From an uncultured Spongiibacteraceae bacterium (lineage in GTDB: Bacteria > Pseudomonadota > Gammaproteobacteria > Pseudomonadales > CAMLJR01): a stretch of 7,785 bases of DNA. A program made the translations under genes and the position numbers. The DNA is taken from the NCBI GenBank assembly GCA_946480345.1, contig CAMLJR010000137.1, positions 1 to 7,785 of the forward strand, in the 5' to 3' direction. This document shows positions 1-6,644 of the stretch, one piece after another; position 1 is the first letter of the stretch; each line of letters starts with the position of its first letter. The notes under the pieces are model-generated. The model made no database searches. It had not been told where the DNA came from and saw nothing but the letters and a program-made list of their open reading frames with translations.

Positions 1-1976
1 GTAAATTCGTAATTCATTTCGCGGCTAGGGGCTTGCAGATAATGGCCCTGAATAAAGTCCGCACCCACCTGCCATAGCGTTGCCAGCACCGACGCATTTT
101 CGACAAACGGCACAATCGTTTTCACCTGATTGGCGCCGATGCTTGCCACCAATGTTTTCAGCGCGGTTGCATCGCCGCTGGTTTGCAGCGTGCGCGTAAA
201 GCTGCTGTCGATTTGTACGATATCGGCTTGTACGTGCTTCAATATTTTTTCCGGATCGGAGCCGCGACCAAATCCGCCGATCGAAAAACGGCAGCCGAGT
301 TTATGCACGGCATCGCCAAATGTTTTCGCGGTTTTCAGGTCGTTGATCACATCGCTTTCGCGCAATTGCAGCGTGATGGTGGTGGCCGGCAAGCCGGCGG
401 CTTTCAGCGCGATGCCCAGCCACGTCGGCAATGTTTCATCCAGCAGTGCATTCGCGGTCAGATTGATGACGAGGCGCGTGTCGTTGCCGCGCGCGCGATT
501 CGCCGCCAATTGTTTGGTGGCTTCGATCAGAATCCAGCGATCGAGCTTCGCATTCGCGGCGCTGACTCCAAGGCTGGTAACGAAGTTGTCCGGCAATTCG
601 AGCGCATCGCTCGCGTCGCGCATGCGCAGCAGCGTTTCGTAATGCTCGCCGGTTGCGCCGCGCAGGCTGATGACCGGTTGAAACAGCAGCGCAAAACGTT
701 CTTCTTCGAGTGCATCGTCGAGTGCATGTTCGGGTGAAGTCGCGCGTGCCTGCGTGCGTTTTGCCATCGCTTCGCGATGCAGATGGATATGGTCGCCGCT
801 GGTTATCGCCTGCGCTTCCGCCGCCGATTCGAAGGCGTGATCGAGTGTCGCGTCGATATCGTCGCTATCCACGGGGGCGATGCCGATTGCAAAACGCAGC
901 GCATGATTGAACGGATGCGCGGCGGCGCTTTGATACAGCTGCTGCGCGAGTTGTTGCGCGCGGTCGGAATTATTCGCATCGATCAACAGCGCGAATATTT
1001 CGTCGGCGACACGCGCGACGCACGCAGCGGCGATCGGATTATTCTGCAGAAAATGCGCGGCATCGTTCGCCAGTGTCAGCGATGTGGTGAAGCCGAGTTC
1101 GTTGCGCAGCTCGCCGAATTTTTCGAGCGCGACCAGCAGCAGCCAATTGCCGCGTCGCTGCTGCATCTGTTCGCATAAATACGCACGCGACGAGGTGCCG
1201 GTATCGGCCGTGGGCTGTGCCGTATTTGCCACGGCGGCAGTTTCGGCGCCGATGATTAATTGTGTGCAGGGATCGCCGTCGAAATTCGAATTCAACAAAC
1301 GCACCGAGGCATTAAACGTGCTGCCATCGGTATGCGTGCCGGTGCAGGAAAATTCGGTTTCGACGCCGTTTTTAAGCGCGGTTTTAAACCCTTCCTGATC
1401 GCTGGCGGTAATCAGATCGACGATGGGTGCGCAGTCGATATCGTCGGGAGATGCGTAACCAAAGCGTTCCGCAAACAGCGAGTTCGCGCCGATAACCATG
1501 CCGTCGGTTACGTAGCCGATCGCGTGATCGGCTTCGCCGAGCAGCAATGCATTGCGCTCTTCGGCTTCCTGCACTTGCAGCTTCAATTTCTGCACGCTGC
1601 GGCGCAGTTCGGTGTTTTCGAGTTCGCGCAGCGACGCGCAGATAAGCCGCTGCTCGTCGGACGGCGAAATCACATCGGCGACACCCGCTGCAAATAGCGG
1701 GTTTACTTCAGCGGTATCGCGCAACACGATGATCGGGAAATCCACGCGCGCCTTTTGCAGGTGCGCAAGGCAGGCTTCGACTTTCAACTCGGGGTGATTA
1801 TCGTCGGCGATCAGCAGATCCCACGATAATTGCAGCGCTTCTTTCAGCTCGTCGGCGGAGTCGACTCGCTGCGCGCGCGCCACCCGGCCGGCGCTGCGAA
1901 ATAAGCTGACCATCAACTCGCTATCGTTGTCGGAAGCATTGATCAGAAGTAAACGAATGGTGTTTTTGCGTGCCAT
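1..1976 (-). CDS. fimX: FimX-like cyclic-di-GMP receptor (REC-PAS-degenerate GGDEF-degenerate EAL), 3' end cut by the window
   Basis: Starts at ATG 1976 and stays open for 658 codons to the left edge; only a short C-terminus should be missing. Domains: degenerate receiver (about 6-115), coiled-coil helix (118-145), PAS (about 145-245), degenerate GGDEF (about 265-400), degenerate EAL (about 418-650). The GGDEF signature reads ADEIF (324-328). The EAL signature reads ETL (447-449). The metal-binding Asp pair before FG is replaced by GG (567-568), and the usual Lys of the KID motif is Gln (588). Asn505, Glu540 and Glu626 remain. It should therefore neither make nor hydrolyse cyclic-di-GMP. P. 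aeruginosa FimX has the same domain order and the same decay, binds cyclic-di-GMP through its EAL domain and controls type IV pilus assembly at the cell pole. The C-terminal MNYEF also resembles the FimX end as I remember it. It follows the PilZ-like gene by 24 bases with no strong Shine-Dalgarno, which suggests co-transcription and coupled translation. An alternative is another inactive GGDEF-EAL receptor. Confidence 0.85.
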   Translation of the reverse strand, partial: MARKNTIRLLLINASDNDSELMVSLFRSAGRVARAQRVDSADELKEALQLSWDLLIADDNHPELKVEACLAHLQKARVDFPIIVLRDTAEVNPLFAAGVADVISPSDEQRLICASLRELENTELRRSVQKLKLQVQEAEERNALLLGEADHAIGYVTDGMVIGANSLFAERFGYASPDDIDCAPIVDLITASDQEGFKTALKNGVETEFSCTGTHTDGSTFNASVRLLNSNFDGDPCTQLIIGAETAAVANTAQPTADTGTSSRAYLCEQMQQRRGNWLLLVALEKFGELRNELGFTTSLTLANDAAHFLQNNPIAAACVARVADEIFALLIDANNSDRAQQLAQQLYQSAAAHPFNHALRFAIGIAPVDSDDIDATLDHAFESAAEAQAITSGDHIHLHREAMAKRTQARATSPEHALDDALEEERFALLFQPVISLRGATGEHYETLLRMRDASDALELPDNFVTSLGVSAANAKLDRWILIEATKQLAANRARGNDTRLVINLTANALLDETLPTWLGIALKAAGLPATTITLQLRESDVINDLKTAKTFGDAVHKLGCRFSIGGFGRGSDPEKILKHVQADIVQIDSSFTRTLQTSGDATALKTLVASIGANQVKTIVPFVENASVLATLWQVGADFIQGHYLQAPSREMNYEF

Positions 1977-1981
1977 GAAAA

Positions 1982-2003
1982 GCCCGATTAATCTGCCCGA
2001 TTA
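1982..2003. repeat. 9-bp direct repeat across the PilZ-like stop codon and the gap before fimX
   Basis: Two exact copies of GCCCGATTA lie at 1982-1990 and 1995-2003, separated by 4 bases. Read on the coding strand each copy is TAATCGGGC. The upstream copy supplies the TAA stop of the PilZ-like gene. The downstream copy places GGG shortly before the fimX ATG, where it could act as a poor ribosome binding site. A short duplication is the simplest origin; no function is shown. Confidence 0.6.
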
Positions 2004-3809
2004 CAAATTATCCCAGAGATTGTCGAAGGTTCCGGACGGTGCTGGCGTATTGCCCGTCGGTTCGCTCTGCGTTTTATTACCGGCTCCGAGCCGGCGGAAT
2101 TCGAATTGGCTGAACGCGTCGGTACTCATGATTTTGCGCGTTAGCTGGATCTGCGTTTCCTTGCCGCGATGACATAGCGACACCTTTTGTCCGGTGCGAA
2201 ATGGCAGGCGCGGCACAATCAGCGTAGTCGGCTGACCGATTTGTTTCACTTCCGGTAATACCAGCGCCCGCAAATATTCACCGGGCGCGCCTGTTTTATT
2301 GATCGGGCGAGCGCCATAGGCGGCAGCGGTCGGACTCAAAAGCTGCAGACCGAGGCGCGGGCCGGAATCGATTAACTGAATCCAGCGGATGATCGCGATC
2401 GACCAGTTTTTTTGTGCATTTTCGCGAACGCCGGCGATTTCCCCGGTACGAATCTGCAAGGGACTTTGCGGCGGCCATTTGATACATAAACCGCCGGGGC
2501 TGACGTTGATTCGATCGACGGTTTGCGTACGAAATTTTTCGCGCTCTTTTTTCGCCGGGGTTTCGATGGGCTGCTTGGCGATACGCGAATACTGGCGTAT
2601 CTCGTCATCGAGAATTTCGAGCGATAGATTTTTTACGCCCGCATGCGGTTCGTACGGGCTGGCCCACACATCTTTCGGCGAACGATTTTCCGCGCTTCGC
2701 GCTTTGTCGCGCAAAAACGGATTCTCATCCTGCATGCCGAGACGCGAGAAACCGTCGTCGCTGAGCAGCTGCGTGAAATCCATTTCGCCGCTGAGAAAGT
2801 GATGCGTCGCGGTGAGGCCGGCAGCGATATCGACCGACTCATTGACTTCCATGCGTAAAAATTCGCGCGTGCCGAATGAGCTCCAGCTCTGCGCAAGATG
2901 CAGCGCGAGTTCTCGGCTCAGTTGCTGGTCGCCGACGATGGTGGGTTCGGGTTCTTCCGCCTGCAAACGCAGCTGTTGCGCCAGCGCTGCGGTATCGAGC
3001 CCGAACGAATGCGGCTCGATGCGGGTAAATTCGCGATAGACCGGCCCTTCGTCGAGCAGCGGATTAATGACGATGCCACTGCGATCCGCCGGTACTACGG
3101 CGACCAATTCGGTCCATTCCAACGACTGCTGAAAAACTTTCGCGAGGTTGTCTTGCCGCAGCTGATTGGGGCGGCAGCTGCCGAGCAACAGTGCTCGTTT
3201 ATAAGCCGCCTCGACACTGCTGTCGCCATAGAGTCCGTCGGCAATCGCCACTTGTTCGGCGCCGATTTCCTGCGCGAACAGCATCAGCTGATGGAGGGTT
3301 GCCCAGCAGCCGGGATAGGGGTTGCGGTAAAGCTGATAGTCGCGCAGAAGATTTTGGCTGTGCTCGACGATGCTCCGGTGAATGCCGGTCGCCATCGCTG
3401 GCTGCGGCTGGCTAAAGCCGCTCTGCTTATCCAGCGTACGCGTATGCACCGCGACCAGCACATAGCCGGTGGCAAGCTGTTCGTGCAGCACATGCGACAG
3501 CCGCGCGACCTGCTGCGGCTGATCGGGTAACTGGATCGGTTGATTAAGGTAATGGCGACGCAGGCTCGAACTGGTTGCATGCAGCGTAGGCCGCAATATT
3601 TCCAGCATTTGCAACCGTTGCGCCGGCGGTATCTGCAGGCGATTCAATTCGAGCACGGCGCCATACAGTGCTTTTGCCGTCTGGCCGAGATTCGCTTGCG
3701 GTAATGCCTCCAGCCATCGCGCAAATCCCGCCCGATCAGCAGGAAACAACGCGGGCGCAGCGAGGTCCTGTGGCGGCAGATGGAATTTAGCGGTGACAGC
3801 TCTCGTCAT
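2001..3809 (-). CDS. PilZ-like domain protein with a large uncharacterised N-terminal region, upstream partner of fimX
   Basis: I chose ATG 3809 (602 residues). The frame is open to a TTG at 3956, but those 49 codons look unlike a protein N-terminus and overlap an inverted repeat. Residues 1 to about 400 are soluble, rich in helix-forming sequence, and match no family I can name. Residues about 430-493 look like a PilZ core: NVSPGG (435-440) fits the D/NxSxxG motif, followed by strands with IIRW and LGLQLLSP, as in PilZ barrels. A candidate RxxxR motif, RQYSR, lies 26 residues earlier (405-409), the spacing seen in canonical PilZ proteins, so cyclic-di-GMP binding is plausible but unproven. 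A polar, Pro/Ser/Thr-containing linker then leads to a C-terminal FDNLWDNL. There is no signal peptide or membrane segment. The 24-base gap to fimX and the similar neighbourhood in Pseudomonas suggest a role with FimX in pilus or surface signalling. It is far larger than the single-domain PilZ protein itself. Confidence 0.8.
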   Translation of the reverse strand: MTRAVTAKFHLPPQDLAAPALFPADRAGFARWLEALPQANLGQTAKALYGAVLELNRLQIPPAQRLQMLEILRPTLHATSSSLRRHYLNQPIQLPDQPQQVARLSHVLHEQLATGYVLVAVHTRTLDKQSGFSQPQPAMATGIHRSIVEHSQNLLRDYQLYRNPYPGCWATLHQLMLFAQEIGAEQVAIADGLYGDSSVEAAYKRALLLGSCRPNQLRQDNLAKVFQQSLEWTELVAVVPADRSGIVINPLLDEGPVYREFTRIEPHSFGLDTAALAQQLRLQAEEPEPTIVGDQQLSRELALHLAQSWSSFGTREFLRMEVNESVDIAAGLTATHHFLSGEMDFTQLLSDDGFSRLGMQDENPFLRDKARSAENRSPKDVWASPYEPHAGVKNLSLEILDDEIRQYSRIAKQPIETPAKKEREKFRTQTVDRINVSPGGLCIKWPPQSPLQIRTGEIAGVRENAQKNWSIAIIRWIQLIDSGPRLGLQLLSPTAAAYGARPINKTGAPGEYLRALVLPEVKQIGQPTTLIVPRLPFRTGQKVSLCHRGKETQIQLTRKIMSTDAFSQFEFRRLGAGNKTQSEPTGNTPAPSGTFDNLWDNL

Positions 3810-3885
3810 CGGCGACTCAGCAACTGGATGAATGGGGCAGAATTGATCGGGCCGCGCATCCGATGCGGTTAGCAGCGGCTTGATG

Positions 3886-3934
3886 CCAAGAGCAAAGCGA
3901 TAAATCGTCCTTGGTTCAACGACATAGCTCTTGG
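3886..3934. repeat. 8-bp inverted repeat upstream of the PilZ-like gene
   Basis: CCAAGAGC (3886-3893) is the exact reverse complement of GCTCTTGG (3927-3934), with 33 bases between. The right arm sits beside one of three TTGGTT copies in this region (3911, 3931, 4002). It could be a leader stem or a spaced operator. The arms are short and the spacer long, so chance is possible. Confidence 0.4.
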
Positions 3935-3976
3935 TTACGGTGCCGCACGAACCCAAATCCCGTTAGGCGAGTCTAG

Positions 3977-4015
3977 CAGCTCTGACTTAATACGCCGGTT
4001 ATTGGTTCAGAGCTG
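3977..4015. repeat. 9-bp perfect inverted repeat between psd and the PilZ-like gene
   Basis: CAGCTCTGA (3977-3985) pairs exactly with TCAGAGCTG (4007-4015) across a 21-base spacer. The arms begin 30 bp apart, about three helical turns, which would place both half-sites on one face of the DNA. No T run follows on the coding strand, so it is not an intrinsic terminator. Operator or RNA stem are both possible. Confidence 0.5.
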
Positions 4016-4058
4016 GCTCGATTTGTGCCATTTCGAAAAAACTCACCCGTTGGCGCGC

Positions 4059-4934
4059 TTACGAAGAGGTCAGATCGCCCGCCGTTAAAACCCCGATCGG
4101 CTGGCCCATACGCAGCGGGCCGCTGCCGGCGACCAGCGTTTCGCTCCAACGGATCGCATCCTTCGCGAACAGCATGATCACGGTCGAGCCGAGCTTGAAG
4201 CGGCCCATTTCCGCGCCTTTATCGAGCTGAACGGTGCCGGGAGCGCGGTCGTAGTGTTGCGTGATGACCGTGCGCCGCAGCGGTGCTACCTGGCCGGACC
4301 ACACGGTTTCGATACCGGCGACGATCATCGCGCCAACCAGCACCTGCGCCATCGGGCCGCACGGAGTATCGAAAATGCAGACCAGGCGTTCGTTGCGGGC
4401 GAACAATCGCGGCACGTTTTCGGCGGTGGTTTGATTCACCGAAAACAGATCGCCCGGCACATAAATCATCTGCCGCAATGTGCCGGTCACCGGCATGTGC
4501 ACGCGGTGATAGTCGCGCGGGGCGAGATACACGGTGGCGAACGTGCCTTCGGCAAATTCGGCCGCCAGCGTCGCATCGCCGCCAAGCAGTTCCTGGGCGG
4601 AAAACCATTGGCCCTTCGCCTGAAACAGTCGACCATTTTCGATCGATCCAGCCTGGCTCACAGCGCCATCGGCGGGGCAGGCAATGGTGTGCGGCGACAT
4701 ATCGACAGTGCGAGCACCGGCCCGCAGCGGGCGCGTGAAGAAGGCGTTGAAGCTTGGGTAATTGCGCGGCTCCGGCTCGGCGGCTTCGCTCATATCGACG
4801 TTATAGCGGCGCACGAACCATTCGATAAACGTGTTCTTGATCAGCGGCATTTCGCTATCGGCCAGCTTCGCGACGAGGCGCGACAGCAGATGCTGTGGGA
4901 TCAGGTATTGCGACAGGATGAACAGGAAATTCAT
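4059..4934 (-). CDS. psd: phosphatidylserine decarboxylase proenzyme
   Basis: Converts phosphatidylserine to phosphatidylethanolamine at the inner face of the cytoplasmic membrane, the last step of synthesis of the main bacterial phospholipid. The 291-residue product has the full family signature. LGST at 248-251 is the self-cleavage site: Ser250 becomes the pyruvoyl group, giving a beta chain of 249 residues and an alpha chain of 42. Asp89 in CPADG and His146 in DYHRVHMP complete the Asp-His-Ser self-cleavage triad known from E. coli Psd. The hydrophobic N-terminus ([14 protein letters not shown]) suits membrane association. The length is slightly below the E. coli enzyme (322) and typical of the short proteobacterial form. 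The ATG at 4934 has GGAG nine bases upstream. A sigma70-like promoter lies just upstream, and a hairpin covers the ribosome binding site. In E. coli psd also sits next to rsgA. Confidence 0.97.
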   Translation of the reverse strand: MNFLFILSQYLIPQHLLSRLVAKLADSEMPLIKNTFIEWFVRRYNVDMSEAAEPEPRNYPSFNAFFTRPLRAGARTVDMSPHTIACPADGAVSQAGSIENGRLFQAKGQWFSAQELLGGDATLAAEFAEGTFATVYLAPRDYHRVHMPVTGTLRQMIYVPGDLFSVNQTTAENVPRLFARNERLVCIFDTPCGPMAQVLVGAMIVAGIETVWSGQVAPLRRTVITQHYDRAPGTVQLDKGAEMGRFKLGSTVIMLFAKDAIRWSETLVAGSGPLRMGQPIGVLTAGDLTSS

Positions 4935-4940
4935 GCGATA

Positions 4941-4961
4941 CGGCTCCAGCGAGAGGAGCCG
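4941..4961 (-). promoter_or_regulatory. hairpin over the psd Shine-Dalgarno
   Basis: A perfect 7-bp inverted repeat with a 7-base loop: CGGCTCC, loop, GGAGCCG on the psd-coding strand. The 3' arm contains the GGAG that is the best Shine-Dalgarno for the psd ATG at 4934, so the folded RNA would hide the ribosome binding site. There is no T run, so it is not a terminator. A transcript begun at the adjacent promoter would start inside the 5' arm and could not form the whole stem. Confidence 0.5.
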
Positions 4962-4962
4962 A

Positions 4963-4990
4963 ATTGTAACGTCGATGAGGGGAATGCCAA
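4963..4990 (-). promoter_or_regulatory. predicted sigma70 promoter for psd
   Basis: On the minus strand, TTGGCA (4990-4985, five of six matches to TTGACA) and TACAAT (4968-4963, five of six to TATAAT) are spaced by 16 bases. This is the best promoter match I found in the window. The start point would fall near 4956, leaving a leader of about 22 bases. Confidence 0.6.
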
Positions 4991-5036
4991 GAAAAATGCG
5001 GGGAGGTCGGGCGCAACCAACGTGAACAGTGCGCTA

Positions 5037-6593
5037 TTAGCTAGGTGCTAACTGGCTCAAACATTGGGAAGCCAGCTGGCAGATCTGCTTGAACAACGTG
5101 TGCTGGCGCTCCCCGTTCACGAGTGCGCCGGGTGCGTTATCGGCATACAGCAGCGCGACCGGTCGATCCTTTGCAAATAACGCCATCAGCACGAAATTTT
5201 CGCAGCCGACCGCGCGGCGGAAATCTTCCGGCAGATGCGGCCAATATTTGGCGCGATTGTCGGCGTCGAGCAGGAGGCATATCGGCTTTGCGAGCAGCTG
5301 CGTTAACAGCTGATTGTTTTGCGTAGGCAGTCGCAATTGGCGTAGTGCCGGCGTTTTATCGGCACCAGCGCTGATCACCGTTTGCAGATCGCGTGTGGTC
5401 GGTTTGACGAACAACGCGGCGACACGTTTGCAGCCGGCGCCGTCGTGCAGCGTGTTCACCACCAGCTCCAGTACTTCGCGGACACCGCCGATTTCGGTGG
5501 GGGTGCGCAGCTTGCGAGCCGCCTCGGTGAGAACGCGATTCGGCTCTGACGACGAGGGCTGGTTAGTCGTAGATTTTGCGGAAGCTGAGGAGGCCGCTGT
5601 CTGCGCCGGTTCATCCTCGCGCCATACCCGCGCCTGCCGCCAATGACCCAGCAGCCGCGCGCCGGGTGTCAGCAGGCCGGTATCCGCGTATTCGCGGCTG
5701 AGCGCCGCAGAGTTGCGATGGCTCGAACTCAATAGCACGGCGAGCGGTCGACGGCATGCGCTCGCAGCGGTTTTGAACAACCGCAGGGCGCGTTCGGAGT
5801 ACCAATCCCAGTCTGCTTCTTCGGCGATTGCGTTCGCCACCGCTACGATCAACGCGGGGTGATGACACAGCTCTGCCAGTGGGCGGCCGTTGATCAGCGG
5901 CGGTTCGTCGAGGCGCGCGGCGCGTTCGAGCCCGATCCACTGCCGCAGCGAGCCGGCCTCTTTGGCACGCCAGCTGGCGCTCGCCATACCGGGCAGCAGC
6001 CAGCGTTGCGCGAGTTCGGCGCCGAGCGCCCGGTAATCGCAGCCCAATAATTTGACGACGCTGGCGGTGCTGACCGCACCGTGTTCGGCGCGCAGTTGCT
6101 CGATTTGTTGTAACGCCGGACCCGCTTCGAGGTAGAGCGGCCATAGCGGCGCCGCCGCCAATAACGTTGACCAGAACACTTCTTCGGCGGGCCACAGACC
6201 CGTGCCTTCGGCCCACAGCCGCGCCTGCGATGCGGCGTGGCGGCTGCGCATTAAAGCGCCGCGATAGCCGTCGATGAATGGATGATTCGGATCGAGCACC
6301 GGCGCCTGTTCGGCCAGCGTTTGCATACGACCGGCACCGAGCAGGCTGATCGCGTGTTCGAGCGTATGCGCTTCGCGATCGTAGCGAGCGAGCGCCCGGT
6401 TCGCTTCGCGAAACAGCAGCAGTACCAACGCGGGATCGCGCAATAACAGCAACGACAGCGCCGATGCACTCGCGCCTTTTTGCAGCTGTTCGAGAAATTC
6501 CGCGCGCACCGCCGGGTCGATCGGCAGCTGCATCGGTTCGAGATGCGTTAGCCAATCGGCCAGCGAGCGGGGCTGAAATTCAGGTGCGGCCAT
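5037..6593 (-). CDS. HDOD domain protein with C-terminal GAF-like domain
   Basis: A 518-residue soluble protein. Residues about 16-275 look like an HDOD domain, an HD-fold relative without the catalytic metal ligands: helical throughout, with LLRDPALVLLLFREAN (50-65) and the typical AISLLGAGRMQTL stretch (81-93). A low-complexity Ala/Ser/Thr/Glu linker follows (about 326-352). Residues about 355-515 look like a GAF domain: EIGGVREVLELVVNTLH, a strand RVAALFVKP, and near the end ENFVLMALFAKDRPVALLYAD. HDOD proteins act as signalling adaptors in several bacteria, and HDOD-GAF fusions are known, but no substrate can be deduced. The ATG at 6593 has only a poor Shine-Dalgarno. It lies 51 bases after rsgA with no convincing promoter, so co-transcription with rsgA is likely. 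Its position matches a gene between rsgA and psd in Pseudomonas, as far as I remember. The HDOD call is firm; the GAF call is weaker. Confidence 0.85.
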   Translation of the reverse strand: MAAPEFQPRSLADWLTHLEPMQLPIDPAVRAEFLEQLQKGASASALSLLLLRDPALVLLLFREANRALARYDREAHTLEHAISLLGAGRMQTLAEQAPVLDPNHPFIDGYRGALMRSRHAASQARLWAEGTGLWPAEEVFWSTLLAAAPLWPLYLEAGPALQQIEQLRAEHGAVSTASVVKLLGCDYRALGAELAQRWLLPGMASASWRAKEAGSLRQWIGLERAARLDEPPLINGRPLAELCHHPALIVAVANAIAEEADWDWYSERALRLFKTAASACRRPLAVLLSSSHRNSAALSREYADTGLLTPGARLLGHWRQARVWREDEPAQTAASSASAKSTTNQPSSSEPNRVLTEAARKLRTPTEIGGVREVLELVVNTLHDGAGCKRVAALFVKPTTRDLQTVISAGADKTPALRQLRLPTQNNQLLTQLLAKPICLLLDADNRAKYWPHLPEDFRRAVGCENFVLMALFAKDRPVALLYADNAPGALVNGERQHTLFKQICQLASQCLSQLAPS

Positions 6594-6644
6594 GGCGCGA
6601 AGGAATTTCCACGAAAATTTTTATGGCTTGAATATAGACGCGAT

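Larger units (their letters stand above)
3810..4058 (-). other. psd to PilZ-like gene intergenic region (249 bases)
   Basis: No convincing gene on either strand. It holds two inverted repeats, listed separately, and a T6 run on the coding strand at 4036-4041 just after the psd stop. I found no hexamer pair at 16-18 base spacing good enough to call a sigma70 promoter and no proper sigma54 site. The length suggests that the PilZ-like and fimX genes have their own control region or a structured leader. Translation from the TTG at 3956 would make the lower half coding, which I consider unlikely. Confidence 0.6.

Noticed and set aside
130..1797. Series of plus-strand open frames opposite the fimX-like gene
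   Set aside because: They overlap one another and lie opposite a continuous minus-strand frame with clear domain content. Their compositions (Arg, Ala, Ser and Cys rich) are typical of antisense shadows.
2898..3530. Plus-strand open frame of 210 codons opposite the PilZ-like gene
   Set aside because: No recognisable motif, and it lies wholly within the better-supported minus-strand gene. Long antisense frames are common in sequence with this codon bias.
4036..4058. Possible intrinsic terminator after psd: T6 run on the coding strand after CGCC-AACG-GGTG
   Set aside because: The stem is only four pairs, one of them G-U, and two bases separate it from the T run. This is too weak to call.
3810..4058. 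Sigma54 promoter candidates (TGGCAC and TTGGCAT on the minus strand)
   Set aside because: Neither has GC at the required distance from GG for a -24/-12 element.
4254..5051. Plus-strand open frame of 265 codons opposite psd
   Set aside because: psd on the other strand has every catalytic residue. The antisense product is His/Arg/Gln rich and resembles no family.
5611..6555. Minus-strand open frame of 314 codons in another frame of the HDOD gene
   Set aside because: Extremely Arg/Ala rich, as expected from frame-shifted reading of GC-rich coding sequence; the HDOD frame has real domain structure.
6594..6644. AT-rich stretch between rsgA and the HDOD gene as a promoter (TATATT, CATAAA)
   Set aside because: No matching upstream hexamer at 16-18 bases for either candidate.
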